In this document: positions 1-8,523 of the stretch, piece after piece
How the letters are laid out: every line of letters begins with the position of its first letter
Numbering within the stretch: position 1 is the stretch's first letter
Source of the DNA: Pseudomonadota bacterium
GTDB taxonomy: Bacteria > Verrucomicrobiota > Verrucomicrobiia > Chthoniobacterales > UBA6821
NCBI GenBank assembly: GCA_009928265.1
Contig: RFPR01000003.1
Span: 1-36,909, forward strand
Direction: 5' to 3'
Length of the DNA: 36,909 nucleotides
Notes under the pieces: generated by a model
The model's input: the letters and a program-made list of their open reading frames with translations, nothing else
Told to the model about the DNA's origin: nothing
Database searches by the model: none
Translations under genes and position numbers: made by a program

Positions 1-1092
1 GCCGGTGAGCAGGACCAACTTGCCGGACTCGTCGCGTGCGGCGACACCCATGCGGTCGTCATCGGGATCGGTCGCCTGAACAAGATCGGCTTTTTCTCGA
101 TCAGCCAACTCGAGACCTAGACTCAGTGCTTCAGGATACTCAGGATTGGGAGACTTGACGGTAGGGAAAAGGCCATCGGGTACCATCTGGGCCTGCACGG
201 GAAAGCACTCAACCCCTAGGCGGTGGAGCATCGGGACAATGATGACACCCCCCACCCCGTGAAGCGGTGTGTAGACCGTCTTGAGAGCGGGCTTCCGGCG
301 GAAAAGCTCCGGGTCGACGATCAGCTTCTCCAAGCGCTCCATGTAGGCCTCGTCGACCTCACGACCGATCGTGATCACCTTACCCCTCTCGGATTCGGGC
401 AGCGCCTCGTAGCTATCATCCCCGGCGTTCACCCGATCAATGATCCCCTGGTCATGCGGCGCAACGACCTGACCGCCGTCATCGAAGTAGACCTTATAAC
501 CATTGTATCCGGGAGGGTTGTGGCTGGCGGTGATGTTGATGCCGGCAGCGGCTTTCTTGAGACGCACCGCAAAGGAAAGCTCGGGCGTGGAACGCGGTCC
601 CTCGAAGAGAAGGGCATCGCAACCGAGATCGGTCATCACCTTGGCGGCGAGTTCAGCAAACTCCCGTGAGAAGAAGCGTGTGTCGTGGCTGATCGCGATC
701 GCGGGGCGGCCTGGCTTGCCCTCGCGGAGATGCCAGTCGCGGACATACTGCGCGAGCCCCCGGGTGGCACGCGCGATGTTGTACTCGTTCATCGCGTTGG
801 TGCCGATGCAGGCATGCTCGGGGCGCCCGTCGGGTAGGCCGGGGCCGGCCTCGGCCTTGGTCACCACGGCGCCGATCGTCTTACCGCGAAGACCGCCGGT
901 ACCGAAAGCCATGGTGCGGAAGAAGCGGTTGTTCAGTTCTTCCCAGCGCCCCTCGGCTGCGAGTTCTGAGATCACGGTCTCGGCAAGCTTCGAAGTTCCC
1001 TTGGACAGCATCGCTCGGATGTTTTCCGCGGAGGATTTCAGAAGGGCTCCCGAGGACTCGGCGGACGCGATGGAATCAAGCAGGGTGGACAT
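1..1092 (-). CDS. Phospho-sugar mutase (phosphoglucomutase/phosphomannomutase family), C-terminus outside window
   Basis: An open frame of 364 codons starts at the ATG at 1092 and runs off the left edge without a stop, so the C-terminal part is missing. The active-site serine motif TASHNP is present, followed by a conserved GYNGYKVY stretch; the serine carries the phosphate that is swapped between C1 and C6 of the hexose. A second family signature, DPDDDR, the metal-binding loop, lies near the left edge. The N terminus carries GTGGLRG, also typical of the family. The protein is cytoplasmic and supplies hexose-1-phosphate for glycogen or envelope sugars. Whether glucose or mannose phosphate is preferred cannot be told from this fragment. 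It is divergent from the ABC-2 permease at 1169, with about 76 bp between them. Confidence 0.9.
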   Translation of the reverse strand, partial: MSTLLDSIASAESSGALLKSSAENIRAMLSKGTSKLAETVISELAAEGRWEELNNRFFRTMAFGTGGLRGKTIGAVVTKAEAGPGLPDGRPEHACIGTNAMNEYNIARATRGLAQYVRDWHLREGKPGRPAIAISHDTRFFSREFAELAAKVMTDLGCDALLFEGPRSTPELSFAVRLKKAAAGINITASHNPPGYNGYKVYFDDGGQVVAPHDQGIIDRVNAGDDSYEALPESERGKVITIGREVDEAYMERLEKLIVDPELFRRKPALKTVYTPLHGVGGVIIVPMLHRLGVECFPVQAQMVPDGLFPTVKSPNPEYPEALSLGLELADREKADLVQATDPDDDRMGVAARDESGKLVLLTG

Positions 1093-1168
1093 CTCGAAAG
1101 GATGAATCTAGAACCCAGAAACTTGAAAGCCGAAAGCGGCGGTATTTTTACCCGTTACAAACGTACCC

Positions 1169-1990
1169 ATGATGGCCCTTGCTTCCCGTTTTGAAAAATA
1201 CCGAGCCATCTTCTCCATTGGCCTTCAAAATACCTTCGTCTACCGCTGGAATTTCCTCCTGCGATCTCTCTTCGCGCTGATCCCGCTCTTCGGCACGGTC
1301 TTAGTCTGGCGCTCCATCTACGGAGGGACCTCGGGAACGATCGCCGGTTACGATTTCGGCGAGATGATCCTCTATTTCCTGATCGTCCTGTTAGTGGAGA
1401 ATCTGATCACCCCCGCCGAGGACGAGTGGCAGATCGCCGCTGAAATCCGGGAGGGACAACTCAGCTCCCTTCTTCTCAAGCCTTTTGACTTCCTAGCCTA
1501 CCGCTCCTGCCTCTTTGTCGGCTCACGTCTTCTCTACACATCCGTGACGCTCCTGCCGGTTCTCGGCGTCTTCTGGTGGTATCGCGGTTTCTTGCACGCC
1601 CCGGCCCATTCCTCCACGTGGTTGGTGTTCTTTCCCAGCCTCATCATGGCCGGGGCGATCCAGTTCCTGATCGCCTTCTCGATGGCCATGCTGGCTTTCT
1701 GGATCCTCGAGATCTCGACGGTCGTCTTCATCCTCTACTCCTTCGAATATTTCCTCAGCGGCAAACTCTTCCCACTCGATACGATTCCCGGGACAGCCGG
1801 CACCCTGCTGCGTCTACTCCCCTTCCCCTACGAGCTCTACTTTCCGGTGGCCGTGCTGATGGAGAAGATTACCGGCCAGTCGCTGATACGCGGCCTCTGT
1901 ATACAGGCAACCTGGGTACTACTCTGCTTCCTTCTCGCCCGGAGCCTGTGGCGTGCGGGTATTCGCCGCTACGAGGCGGTTGGGATTTAG
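1169..1990 (+). CDS. ABC-2 type transporter permease (orphan)
   Basis: This 273-residue protein is dominated by hydrophobic helices; I count about six membrane segments. The pattern, with an amphipathic 'IREGQLSSLLLKPFD' motif after the second helix, fits the ABC-2 export permeases usually encoded beside an ATP-binding protein and a second permease. Neither partner is present: the upstream gene is a divergent sugar mutase and the downstream gene is convergent. The start is the first of two adjacent ATG codons (1169, 1172). Its last 72 bases overlap, in antisense, the 3' end of the L,D-transpeptidase at 1919-2572. The substrate is unknown. Family placement is fairly secure; function is not. 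Confidence 0.75.
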   Translation: MMALASRFEKYRAIFSIGLQNTFVYRWNFLLRSLFALIPLFGTVLVWRSIYGGTSGTIAGYDFGEMILYFLIVLLVENLITPAEDEWQIAAEIREGQLSSLLLKPFDFLAYRSCLFVGSRLLYTSVTLLPVLGVFWWYRGFLHAPAHSSTWLVFFPSLIMAGAIQFLIAFSMAMLAFWILEISTVVFILYSFEYFLSGKLFPLDTIPGTAGTLLRLLPFPYELYFPVAVLMEKITGQSLIRGLCIQATWVLLCFLLARSLWRAGIRRYEAVGI

Positions 1991-2572
1991 AAAATTCTTC
2001 AGGGAGGGTTCACGGCCCGGCAGATGGTCTGAGGTAATCGTGACAAGTGCTCCGGTACCGACACGATCGCAGAGAGTCGCGACATCGGCAGAACGCATGC
2101 GGATGCAGCCATAGCTTGCGGGTCTGCCGAGCAATTTTTCCTGAGGGGTTCCGTGGATATAGATGCCCCGGGCAAAAGCGTTGTGGTTACGGGACTCCAT
2201 TCCCTCGAGCCAAAGGATCCGGGTCACGATCGGATCCCGACCGGGCGCATTGGGCTTGAGGATCTCGCCGGTGGGGACACGTGAACGGAAGACACTCCCC
2301 AAGGGGCGCCCCATACCGATCTTCACCTTCACGAAAAGTTTCCCGAGCGGCGTGGCATAACTGCCAAAACGATCGCCGATCCCGAACCGTGAAGTTGAAA
2401 CGGGATAGACGGACTCCGGCTTTCCGTCGGTCTTAAGCAGGAGTTGCTGATCCTTGACGCTGACCACGATCTCGTGGTGTGGATCCGATTCGGCGCGGAG
2501 ACTGCCGGTTGCTACCATCAGAATGGCAACGAAATTGTAGGAGAGGGTCCGCAGGGCGCTTTGGAAAAACAT
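1919..2572 (-). CDS. L,D-transpeptidase (YkuD domain), secreted
   Basis: The 217-residue product begins with a signal peptide (positive start, hydrophobic stretch to about residue 25, cut near SLRA). It continues as a YkuD catalytic domain. The signature HGTPQEKLLGRPASYGCIRM contains the catalytic His and Cys. The family forms 3-3 crosslinks in peptidoglycan or attaches proteins to it, in the periplasm. The start is ATG 2572; a TTG three bases upstream is also in frame. The paralogue at 2630-3184 is very similar, so this is a tandem duplication. The protein has an extra C-terminal tail of about 25 residues lacking in the paralogue, encoded partly in the 72-bp antisense overlap with the ABC permease. 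An inverted repeat (2577-2595) sits just before the start codon. Confidence 0.9.
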   Translation of the reverse strand: MFFQSALRTLSYNFVAILMVATGSLRAESDPHHEIVVSVKDQQLLLKTDGKPESVYPVSTSRFGIGDRFGSYATPLGKLFVKVKIGMGRPLGSVFRSRVPTGEILKPNAPGRDPIVTRILWLEGMESRNHNAFARGIYIHGTPQEKLLGRPASYGCIRMRSADVATLCDRVGTGALVTITSDHLPGREPSLKNFLNPNRLVAANTRTPQAPGEKEAE

Positions 2573-2576
2573 CAAT

Positions 2577-2595
2577 CTATAAGTTCATCTTATAG
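2577..2595. repeat. Inverted repeat before L,D-transpeptidase start
   Basis: A perfect 7-bp inverted repeat, CTATAAG / CTTATAG, separated by 5 bases, lies 4 bases upstream of the ATG at 2572. It could be an operator or a weak mRNA hairpin that limits ribosome access. No factor is known from the sequence. AT-rich short palindromes also occur by chance. Confidence 0.35.
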
Positions 2596-2629
2596 GATCG
2601 ATTCGTCAACCCCGAGTCCTGAAAGACCC

Positions 2630-3184
2630 TCAGGGTGCAACAGGGCCGACCTTCAGGGAATTCTCCGTGATCACGACATGGGCACCGTTGCCCACCAAGT
2701 CATAAAGCTTGGCGACATCAGAGGATTTCATCCGGATGCAACCATAGCTGGCTGGCATGCCGATCATCGATTCCTGGGGTGTACCATGAATGTAGATGCA
2801 GCGTCTGAAAGCATTCCGGTTGTGGGACTCCAAACCATCCAGCCGGAGGATACGCGTCACGATCGGGTCGCGACCGGGAGCATTGGGCGGCAACACCTCA
2901 CCCGTCGGTTTGCGTGAATGGAAGACAGCGCCGAGGGGAGCTCCTCCCCCGATTTTCCGACGTACGCAGAGATGTCCGAGCGGTGTGGCATAGCTACCCT
3001 CACGATCCCCGGCACCAAACTTAGAAGTGGAGATCGGATAGATGGCCCCGGGCTTTCCATCGGTGAGCACGAGCATCTTCTGATCAGGAATGCTAACAAT
3101 CAGGCGGTGATGCGTGTCGGCGCAACCTGACAAGAGCAGAACGAATCCGCAAGCAAGGGCAACGGCAATGCGAGTCGGGTTCAC
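2630..3184 (-). CDS. L,D-transpeptidase (YkuD domain), lipoprotein
   Basis: The 184-residue product has a lipoprotein signal (hydrophobic stretch ending in lipobox LLSGC) and then a YkuD domain. The catalytic signature is HGTPQESMIGMPASYGCIRM. It should be lipid-anchored and act on peptidoglycan crosslinks in the periplasm. Translation starts at a GTG (3184) that overlaps the hemB stop codon by 4 bases (GTGA), so the two genes are probably translationally coupled, an unexpected pairing with haem synthesis. It is a near paralogue of the gene at 1919-2572, sharing the PNAPGRDPIVTRIL block. I read this as a recent tandem duplication in which one copy is lipidated and the other cleaved by ordinary signal peptidase. 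Confidence 0.9.
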   Translation of the reverse strand: MNPTRIAVALACGFVLLLSGCADTHHRLIVSIPDQKMLVLTDGKPGAIYPISTSKFGAGDREGSYATPLGHLCVRRKIGGGAPLGAVFHSRKPTGEVLPPNAPGRDPIVTRILRLDGLESHNRNAFRRCIYIHGTPQESMIGMPASYGCIRMKSSDVAKLYDLVGNGAHVVITENSLKVGPVAP

Positions 3185-4197
3185 CGCAGTGCTTCCGCAA
3201 CCTCCGTCGCGAAGTAGGTGAGGATCATGTCGGCACCTGCCCTCTTGATGGCCAGCAGCGCCTCGTCACGCGTCGAGGCGTAGTCGAGCCAGCCGAGTTT
3301 TGCGGCCGCATGAATCTGGGCGTATTCACCCGATACCTGATAAGCAGCCAACGGAAGATTGGTCGCCTCACGGATCGCCCGGATCACGTCAAGATACGGA
3401 CCAGCCGGTTTGACCATTACCATATCGGCGCCCTCCTGCTCATCGAGTTCCACTTCAAGGATGGCCTCGCGCACATTGGCGGGATCCATCTGGTAGGTCC
3501 GCTTGTCAAGAGGGGCTGAGACCTTGCCACTACCCACCGCATCGCGGAATGGGCCGTAGAAAGCGGATGCATATTTGGCGGAGTAAGCAAGGATACCCAC
3601 TCCCCGATGACCAGCGGCATCAAGAGCCGCTCGGATCGCCTTGACCCGACCGTCCATCATGTCCGAGGGGGCGACGATGTCGGCTCCTGCTTCGGCCTGT
3701 GCAACTGCCAACCGACAAAGAGCCTCCACGGTGGAGTCATTTTCGATCGATCCCTTACCGTCAAGGATCCCATCATGCCCATGATCGGTGTAAGGATCCA
3801 GTGCCACATCGACGATGAGAGTGAGGTGAGGGACCGCCTTCTTTACCGCACGAATTGCAGCGAAAAGTACATTTGCAGAATCCGTTGCATGGGTGCCGGT
3901 TGGATTCTTCAGGGTAGCATCGATCCTGGGAAAAAGGGCCACGGCCGGTATCCCGAGATCAGCAACCTTCCGGCATTCCTCGGCAAGGGTGGCAACATTG
4001 TGGCGGACAACTCCCGGCATCGAGGCAATAGGCTCAGGCGCCCCATCACCCGCTTGCACAAAAAGGGGCTGAATCAGATCCTCGGGACGCAAGACCGTTT
4101 CACGGACAAGAGACCGTATGAATGGTGTCGTACGGTTACGACGCATCCTGCGAACCAGATCGACTCCTGCATTGGTTGCCATGGCCGATATCTTCAT
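3181..4197 (-). CDS. hemB: Delta-aminolevulinic acid dehydratase (porphobilinogen synthase)
   Basis: HemB joins two 5-aminolevulinate molecules into porphobilinogen, the second committed step of tetrapyrrole synthesis, in the cytoplasm. The 338-residue length matches the family. The two Schiff-base lysines are visible: K208 in AYSAKYAS and K263 in MVKPAGPYLD. The metal site at about residues 131-143 reads VALDPYTDHGHDG. It carries aspartates where zinc-type enzymes have cysteines, so this is the magnesium-dependent type. The start is ATG 4197; an in-frame ATG five codons later (4182) is an alternative. The gene leads an apparent operon with the lipoprotein L,D-transpeptidase. Tetrapyrroles are also needed for the cobalamin used by MetH, encoded in this window. 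Confidence 0.97.
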   Translation of the reverse strand: MKISAMATNAGVDLVRRMRRNRTTPFIRSLVRETVLRPEDLIQPLFVQAGDGAPEPIASMPGVVRHNVATLAEECRKVADLGIPAVALFPRIDATLKNPTGTHATDSANVLFAAIRAVKKAVPHLTLIVDVALDPYTDHGHDGILDGKGSIENDSTVEALCRLAVAQAEAGADIVAPSDMMDGRVKAIRAALDAAGHRGVGILAYSAKYASAFYGPFRDAVGSGKVSAPLDKRTYQMDPANVREAILEVELDEQEGADMVMVKPAGPYLDVIRAIREATNLPLAAYQVSGEYAQIHAAAKLGWLDYASTRDEALLAIKRAGADMILTYFATEVAEALR

Positions 4198-4278
4198 CCA
4201 GTCCCGTGTCTAGTCAAGGAAGGGTGAACTTTGCTTGAATTCAGCCACGCTTCAGGCATCTTCTTCCCTCCCACTCAC

Positions 4279-4354
4279 GACCCTATCGTCCAGTGGCCTA
4301 GGACACTCCCCTTTCACGGGAGTAACACGGGTTCGAATCCCGTTAGGGTCGCCA
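4279..4354 (+). tRNA. tRNA-Glu (anticodon TTC), CCA encoded
   Basis: A 76-base cloverleaf can be drawn by hand. The 7-bp acceptor stem is GACCCTA/TAGGGTC, discriminator G is followed by an encoded CCA, the anticodon stem is CTCCC/GGGAG with loop CTTTCAC (anticodon TTC at 4313-4315), and the T arm is ACGGG-TTCGAAT-CCCGT. It reads glutamate codons and also supplies glutamyl-tRNA for the C5 route to aminolevulinate in bacteria that use that route. The last 18 bases are repeated at 4473-4490. A hairpin terminator follows at 4407-4430. Confidence 0.97.
4337..4354 (+). repeat. Direct repeat, copy 1 (tRNA-Glu 3' end, possible att site)
   Basis: The 18 bases ATCCCGTTAGGGTCGCCA form the 3' end of the tRNA-Glu gene (T arm, acceptor strand and CCA). 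An identical copy lies at 4473-4490. Tyrosine-recombinase elements often integrate at tRNA 3' ends and leave such a duplication, but no integrase lies between or near the copies. Confidence 0.6.
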
Positions 4355-4406
4355 CTTCAGTGGCGATCGCCGTTTGGCGAATTCGAACCCGTAGGTTTTG
4401 ACTGCA

Positions 4407-4430
4407 ATGCCGCGATCAGCGGCATTTTTC
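4407..4430 (+). terminator. Rho-independent terminator after tRNA-Glu
   Basis: A perfect 7-bp stem ATGCCGC/GCGGCAT with loop GATCA is followed by TTTTC. It lies about 50 bases after the tRNA and probably ends its transcript. Being symmetric in the stem, it might also block read-through from the other strand. Confidence 0.75.
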
Positions 4431-4472
4431 ATTTTCCGCAGGGAAACTGCAGAGCCTGCCAATGGCAGGATC

Positions 4473-4490
4473 ATCCCGTTAGGGTCGCCA
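4473..4490 (+). repeat. Direct repeat, copy 2 (possible att scar)
   Basis: This is the second copy of the 18-base tRNA-Glu 3' end. It is 118 bases after the first and ends 4 bases before the stop codon (4495-4497) of the large cassette protein A gene. There is no cloverleaf here: only the 3' third of the tRNA is duplicated. Confidence 0.6.
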
Positions 4491-4494
4491 TCAA

Positions 4495-7400
4495 TTACTC
4501 CTGCACCACCTCGATCTGTTTATCGAGAAGTTGGCCTGTCAGTCGATCGATCGCTAGGTGCACCCAGAGGCGTTGCTCACCCTCCACTTGGAATTGGTCG
4601 AGACCCGTGGCCTGGGGAGGGTAGCGCCCCGTCTGCACAATCAGGTCGATCATGAGATTCCAAACGCGTGTCTGACCGGTGGATGCAAGCCCCCTGACAG
4701 AGGCCTCGCGGAAACGTTCGATGCGTATTTCAGGATCCGTTCCGTAAGTCGCAAGAACGGAGGTCAGGTCATTGGTGGAGGAAGATATCGTGTCGTCACT
4801 GAAACCGGTGTAGGAGGCGCTCCCATTGATCGTACCGCCGGAGGTATTCACCTGGGAATTCCACGATCCGGTGAGCTCCGAAATATTCATGAGGGGACCC
4901 GAGGGATAGTTGGTGGAGTGAGTCCTCGCTACCAAGGCCGAGGCAACGGCGTTGGCCAGATTGGTGGACATAGTTCCATTGACGAGGGTATTGCCGAGGT
5001 TGAACTCGTCCTTGTAGGCACCCGAGAGAATCGCCCTCAGGACCGGAACCTGGCTGGTGTTGAGATTGACCCTCCCCGCCACCATGGCCCTCGAATCCGA
5101 GGTATCATTCAGGCAGAACAGGTCGAGCAGTGCGGCGGCGCCGCTTTCAGGCACGGTAAAGTCGAGATTCCGCCATGGTGTTCCGCTGAAGACGACCCCC
5201 AACTCGGATACGGAACGGAACGGTCTATTCAGCACCACGGGGCGACCCAGATACTCGTTGGCTGCAGTGCCGCTGACGGTGGGGCTTCCGCTTCCAGAAC
5301 CATAGGTTGTCGCCGGAAATGTCGGCAAACCGGATGGATTACTGCCTGTGGAGGGTAACACCGGCATTCCGCCGCCGAACGGCACATTGGCCGACATGCC
5401 GCGACGAACCACCCCGTCGGGATCCGCAAAGTACTGACTCGCGGAGGAAGGTGGATTCTGCGGGTCGTTGGTAAAGCGGTCGACCACGCTGATGGTCACG
5501 TTGGGATTGTTCTGGGAGAGCATTCCCGGACGCACTCTGCCTGTAACCCCCGAGGGGTACCAACCGGCGGCTCCCGGACCGGAATTCGTGGCCACAAGCA
5601 TGCCGGGCAATTCGTCGGGACGGTCAGTCAGGACTCCGTTCTGCGACGCGGCGTTGGTCATAGCGGAAGAGGCAACAGCCGTACCGATCGGAGCGGACCA
5701 TCCGGCGGCGTACAGGGGAGAGACTCCCGAGGAATAGCCGCCGGGTGACGCGCCAAGAGGGAAAGCTGAGGAGGGATCGGAGGCCCCAGCGGAGCCGATC
5801 TTCAGCATCCCGAAGCGGCTGCTTCTCGGGTCAACCGCGGCGGCGCAGAGTTCCGCACCGATGGCATTTTTCGACCATGCCGAGTTGCTGTCACGATAGA
5901 ATGTCTTGTTGACGTTGTACTTGAACACCGTGGCGTTGGTGTTCGTGCCGGTGGCGGGGAGGCCGTAGCCGGTGGATGAATTGGGAGCGGCAAGGTATTT
6001 CTGGTCGTAGGTGACCCAGTTGCCGCCTGAATCCTGATACTGGAGGCTGATAAGGACGCAAGGGGAGGTGACTCCAGCAGTGCCGCCTGAAGGATACCAG
6101 ACGTATCCGGAAGGCACGATGCCATCGGTTGCCGAGGAGGGAACGCCCGCGGCGATACCTTCCGAGGGAAGCGTCGCTGTGAAGGCCATCGGCACGACCC
6201 CCATGGGGATCCCCGTAAACGACCGATAGGCTGCGCCGAGGATTCCGTTGGAGGCATGCTGAGCGGCAGGGAAAAGCGAGGTGTAGGGGCCGGGTCCACT
6301 CAGTGAACTGCCGGATGGAATTCCGGGAGTGATCAAAAGTGTCGGTTCACGGAAGAGATCACCCCGTCCGAACGGAATCATGAAACTCATGGTGGCGTTG
6401 AGCGTTGTGGCTACATTGCTTTGCCATCCGAGGGTTGAGCCACTCTGCGGTATCCACTGGGTGCCGATCGTGTAGGAAACAGGCGCCAGTGTGATGGGAT
6501 TCACCGTGGTGGCAATGAGTTGGAAATTCGTCGGGCCGTTGGTTTGGGAAGAGACCTGTGCATGGGGATTCCAGATTTCCGGCTCAAGCTGGACAACTCC
6601 CGATCCGGCGTTGGTGAGGGTGCCCCCTCTCATCGGCAACACGCTCACCGAGGGGGAGGAGTCCGCCGTCATCACCTTGCCCTCACGCACCCGGTAAAGG
6701 TAGGGAAGATCCTTCACCCCACGGTATTCGTTGGTGATCCCGCCGAAGAGGCTCCCGTCGTTAAACTGGATCCTCGGACAATAACCGTCGGGAGAGGACT
6801 GGGCGATGATGTTGGCCCCGATCTGCATGACTTGGGAATCAAGCGAGTTATCCCTCTGCTGGTTGTATCCTTCAGGAGTCGAGTTTGCGGCGCCAGGCGC
6901 CGCGTAGGCTTTGCCCAAGGACCCCGCCGTCAACCCTGCCTTGAGTAGTTCGAAAAAATCCGGATCCCGACCAAGCGCTGCAACTTGGGAAAGAGTTCTA
7001 ATCGGTTGATTGGTTCCGGATCGATACGACCAAAAACCCTGACTGTTGGCGGCGGATCCGTTGTTCCAAGCAAGACCGAAGTAACTCTGGATTTTTGCCG
7101 CAGTCCCCTGTTGAAGGATCCCCAGAGGAGCGCCCGCGTTGGTATAGGCTGTGATGACGGATGCGGGCGCCGTTGCACTCGGCCCCTGATAGGTAAGCCA
7201 TGACAGGTAACTCAGAGGAAAGCGTTTTCGGACCAAGGGGTCTCCTAAACTGGCCAAGGTTCCGTCGCTGCGGACAAAGTTCGTGGTGACACAGATCGTC
7301 AGGAAAGGGGGATTGATCTGGTTGTCCTTGCCGGCACCATCACTCCCTCCGGAGGCAACCGGCAGGATGGTCGGACGAGATGGGTCGGGAGCAATGGAGG

Positions 7401-8523
7401 GTTGATTGAGGTCGCGGCTGTAAGATGTGAGGTAGCGCAGCGCGTTGAGTGCAGCCGGAACGTTCCCCGGATCGGCCGCGCTTAGGAAGGAGATCAGTTC
7501 CTGACGGTTCACGAACTTGTGGTCGGTGATGGGAAATCCGGCTGCATTCGTACTGGTGGTATTCGTGCTGGCAGTCAGGAGGAAGCCGTTGGTCACCCCG
7601 AGCACCGCTGAGAGATAGGCTGAGGCACCGTCAGAAAATGTGTAGGAAGGATAGGTGCCGGAGGCATTTCCAGTAACGAAGTTACGCCATCCTGTCAGCG
7701 CGTTGATCTGGGCGGAGTTGAGACCAATCTGCTTCAGATCAGCAGAGAAGACCCCCGACTTTCTGGCCAAGGATGCGGAGACCGAGGCATTCGTCGCGGA
7801 GGGGTATCCCGCCACATTCGCATCAAGCAGGCCACCTTCGTCGAAAATCTGGTAGGCCAAGCGTCCGATCACCGTGTTGGGGTTGGTGAGGGACCAACGA
7901 AGAGAGGTGTTCCAGGCAACCGGATTGGAGAGACTCCTACTCAGCAAGATCCAGTCGGGCGGGACATAGGATGGCACGGGTGAGTAGTCCGAGGCGCTGT
8001 TCGTGTTGGCCCGAGCGATCAGGAGGCTTTTGTTCCATCGGTTGAGGGAGATATTGCGACCATTCCAGGAAAGATTCGTCGAGGAAGAGGAACAGGCCCT
8101 GATGATGCCGCTCTGGTAGTAGTTGGCACCGCTGTAGAAGGGGACGGATGCAGCACTCCGCTTGACGAGATTTTCCAATCCCGCACCTCCCGTAGATCCG
8201 GCCATATCCGGCAACATGGTGCTTCGATTAATGGGAACAAAGAGCACATTGGTGACTCCGCCGGCAACAAAATTGGTAAGATTGGACCCGTCGGAAACTT
8301 CCTGTGTCAGATCACTGACAACCATGTCGATGCAGCCGGAGGAAAAGATATTCTTTGCGGCGAGCGAGGCACTGGCATTGGCGCTTCCCCTCTGAAGGGA
8401 ACTCTGGGAAAAGAACGCCATCAGCAGAAAAAGCATCAGCGTGATGATGATCAGCGTGATGACAAGGGCTGTGCCGGAGTCACGACCCATTCTGCCCGTG
8501 AATGAATGGGGATATAGCCTCAT
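4495..8523 (-). CDS. Verru_Chthon cassette protein A (giant PilX-like pseudopilin-associated protein)
   Basis: At 1342 residues this is the largest gene in the window. The N terminus has a short basic leader and one membrane helix (GTALVITLIIITLMLFLLMA) followed by a Gln/Ser-rich start, resembling the PilX/PulK-type N terminus of pilus and type II secretion minor components. The rest is a long Ser/Thr/Asn/Gly-rich extracytoplasmic region. It matches my knowledge of Verru_Chthon cassette protein A, described from Verrucomicrobium and Chthoniobacter; the function is unknown. The chosen start, ATG 8523, overlaps the stop of protein C (ATGA); a longer frame to 8613 is open but would run through the C gene. 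It is the last gene of the D-B-C-A unit. No assembly ATPase is nearby. Confidence 0.75.
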   Translation of the reverse strand: MRLYPHSFTGRMGRDSGTALVITLIIITLMLFLLMAFFSQSSLQRGSANASASLAAKNIFSSGCIDMVVSDLTQEVSDGSNLTNFVAGGVTNVLFVPINRSTMLPDMAGSTGGAGLENLVKRSAASVPFYSGANYYQSGIIRACSSSSTNLSWNGRNISLNRWNKSLLIARANTNSASDYSPVPSYVPPDWILLSRSLSNPVAWNTSLRWSLTNPNTVIGRLAYQIFDEGGLLDANVAGYPSATNASVSASLARKSGVFSADLKQIGLNSAQINALTGWRNFVTGNASGTYPSYTFSDGASAYLSAVLGVTNGFLLTASTNTTSTNAAGFPITDHKFVNRQELISFLSAADPGNVPAALNALRYLTSYSRDLNQPSIAPDPSRPTILPVASGGSDGAGKDNQINPPFLTICVTTNFVRSDGTLASLGDPLVRKRFPLSYLSWLTYQGPSATAPASVITAYTNAGAPLGILQQGTAAKIQSYFGLAWNNGSAANSQGFWSYRSGTNQPIRTLSQVAALGRDPDFFELLKAGLTAGSLGKAYAAPGAANSTPEGYNQQRDNSLDSQVMQIGANIIAQSSPDGYCPRIQFNDGSLFGGITNEYRGVKDLPYLYRVREGKVMTADSSPSVSVLPMRGGTLTNAGSGVVQLEPEIWNPHAQVSSQTNGPTNFQLIATTVNPITLAPVSYTIGTQWIPQSGSTLGWQSNVATTLNATMSFMIPFGRGDLFREPTLLITPGIPSGSSLSGPGPYTSLFPAAQHASNGILGAAYRSFTGIPMGVVPMAFTATLPSEGIAAGVPSSATDGIVPSGYVWYPSGGTAGVTSPCVLISLQYQDSGGNWVTYDQKYLAAPNSSTGYGLPATGTNTNATVFKYNVNKTFYRDSNSAWSKNAIGAELCAAAVDPRSSRFGMLKIGSAGASDPSSAFPLGASPGGYSSGVSPLYAAGWSAPIGTAVASSAMTNAASQNGVLTDRPDELPGMLVATNSGPGAAGWYPSGVTGRVRPGMLSQNNPNVTISVVDRFTNDPQNPPSSASQYFADPDGVVRRGMSANVPFGGGMPVLPSTGSNPSGLPTFPATTYGSGSGSPTVSGTAANEYLGRPVVLNRPFRSVSELGVVFSGTPWRNLDFTVPESGAAALLDLFCLNDTSDSRAMVAGRVNLNTSQVPVLRAILSGAYKDEFNLGNTLVNGTMSTNLANAVASALVARTHSTNYPSGPLMNISELTGSWNSQVNTSGGTINGSASYTGFSDDTISSSTNDLTSVLATYGTDPEIRIERFREASVRGLASTGQTRVWNLMIDLIVQTGRYPPQATGLDQFQVEGEQRLWVHLAIDRLTGQLLDKQIEVVQE

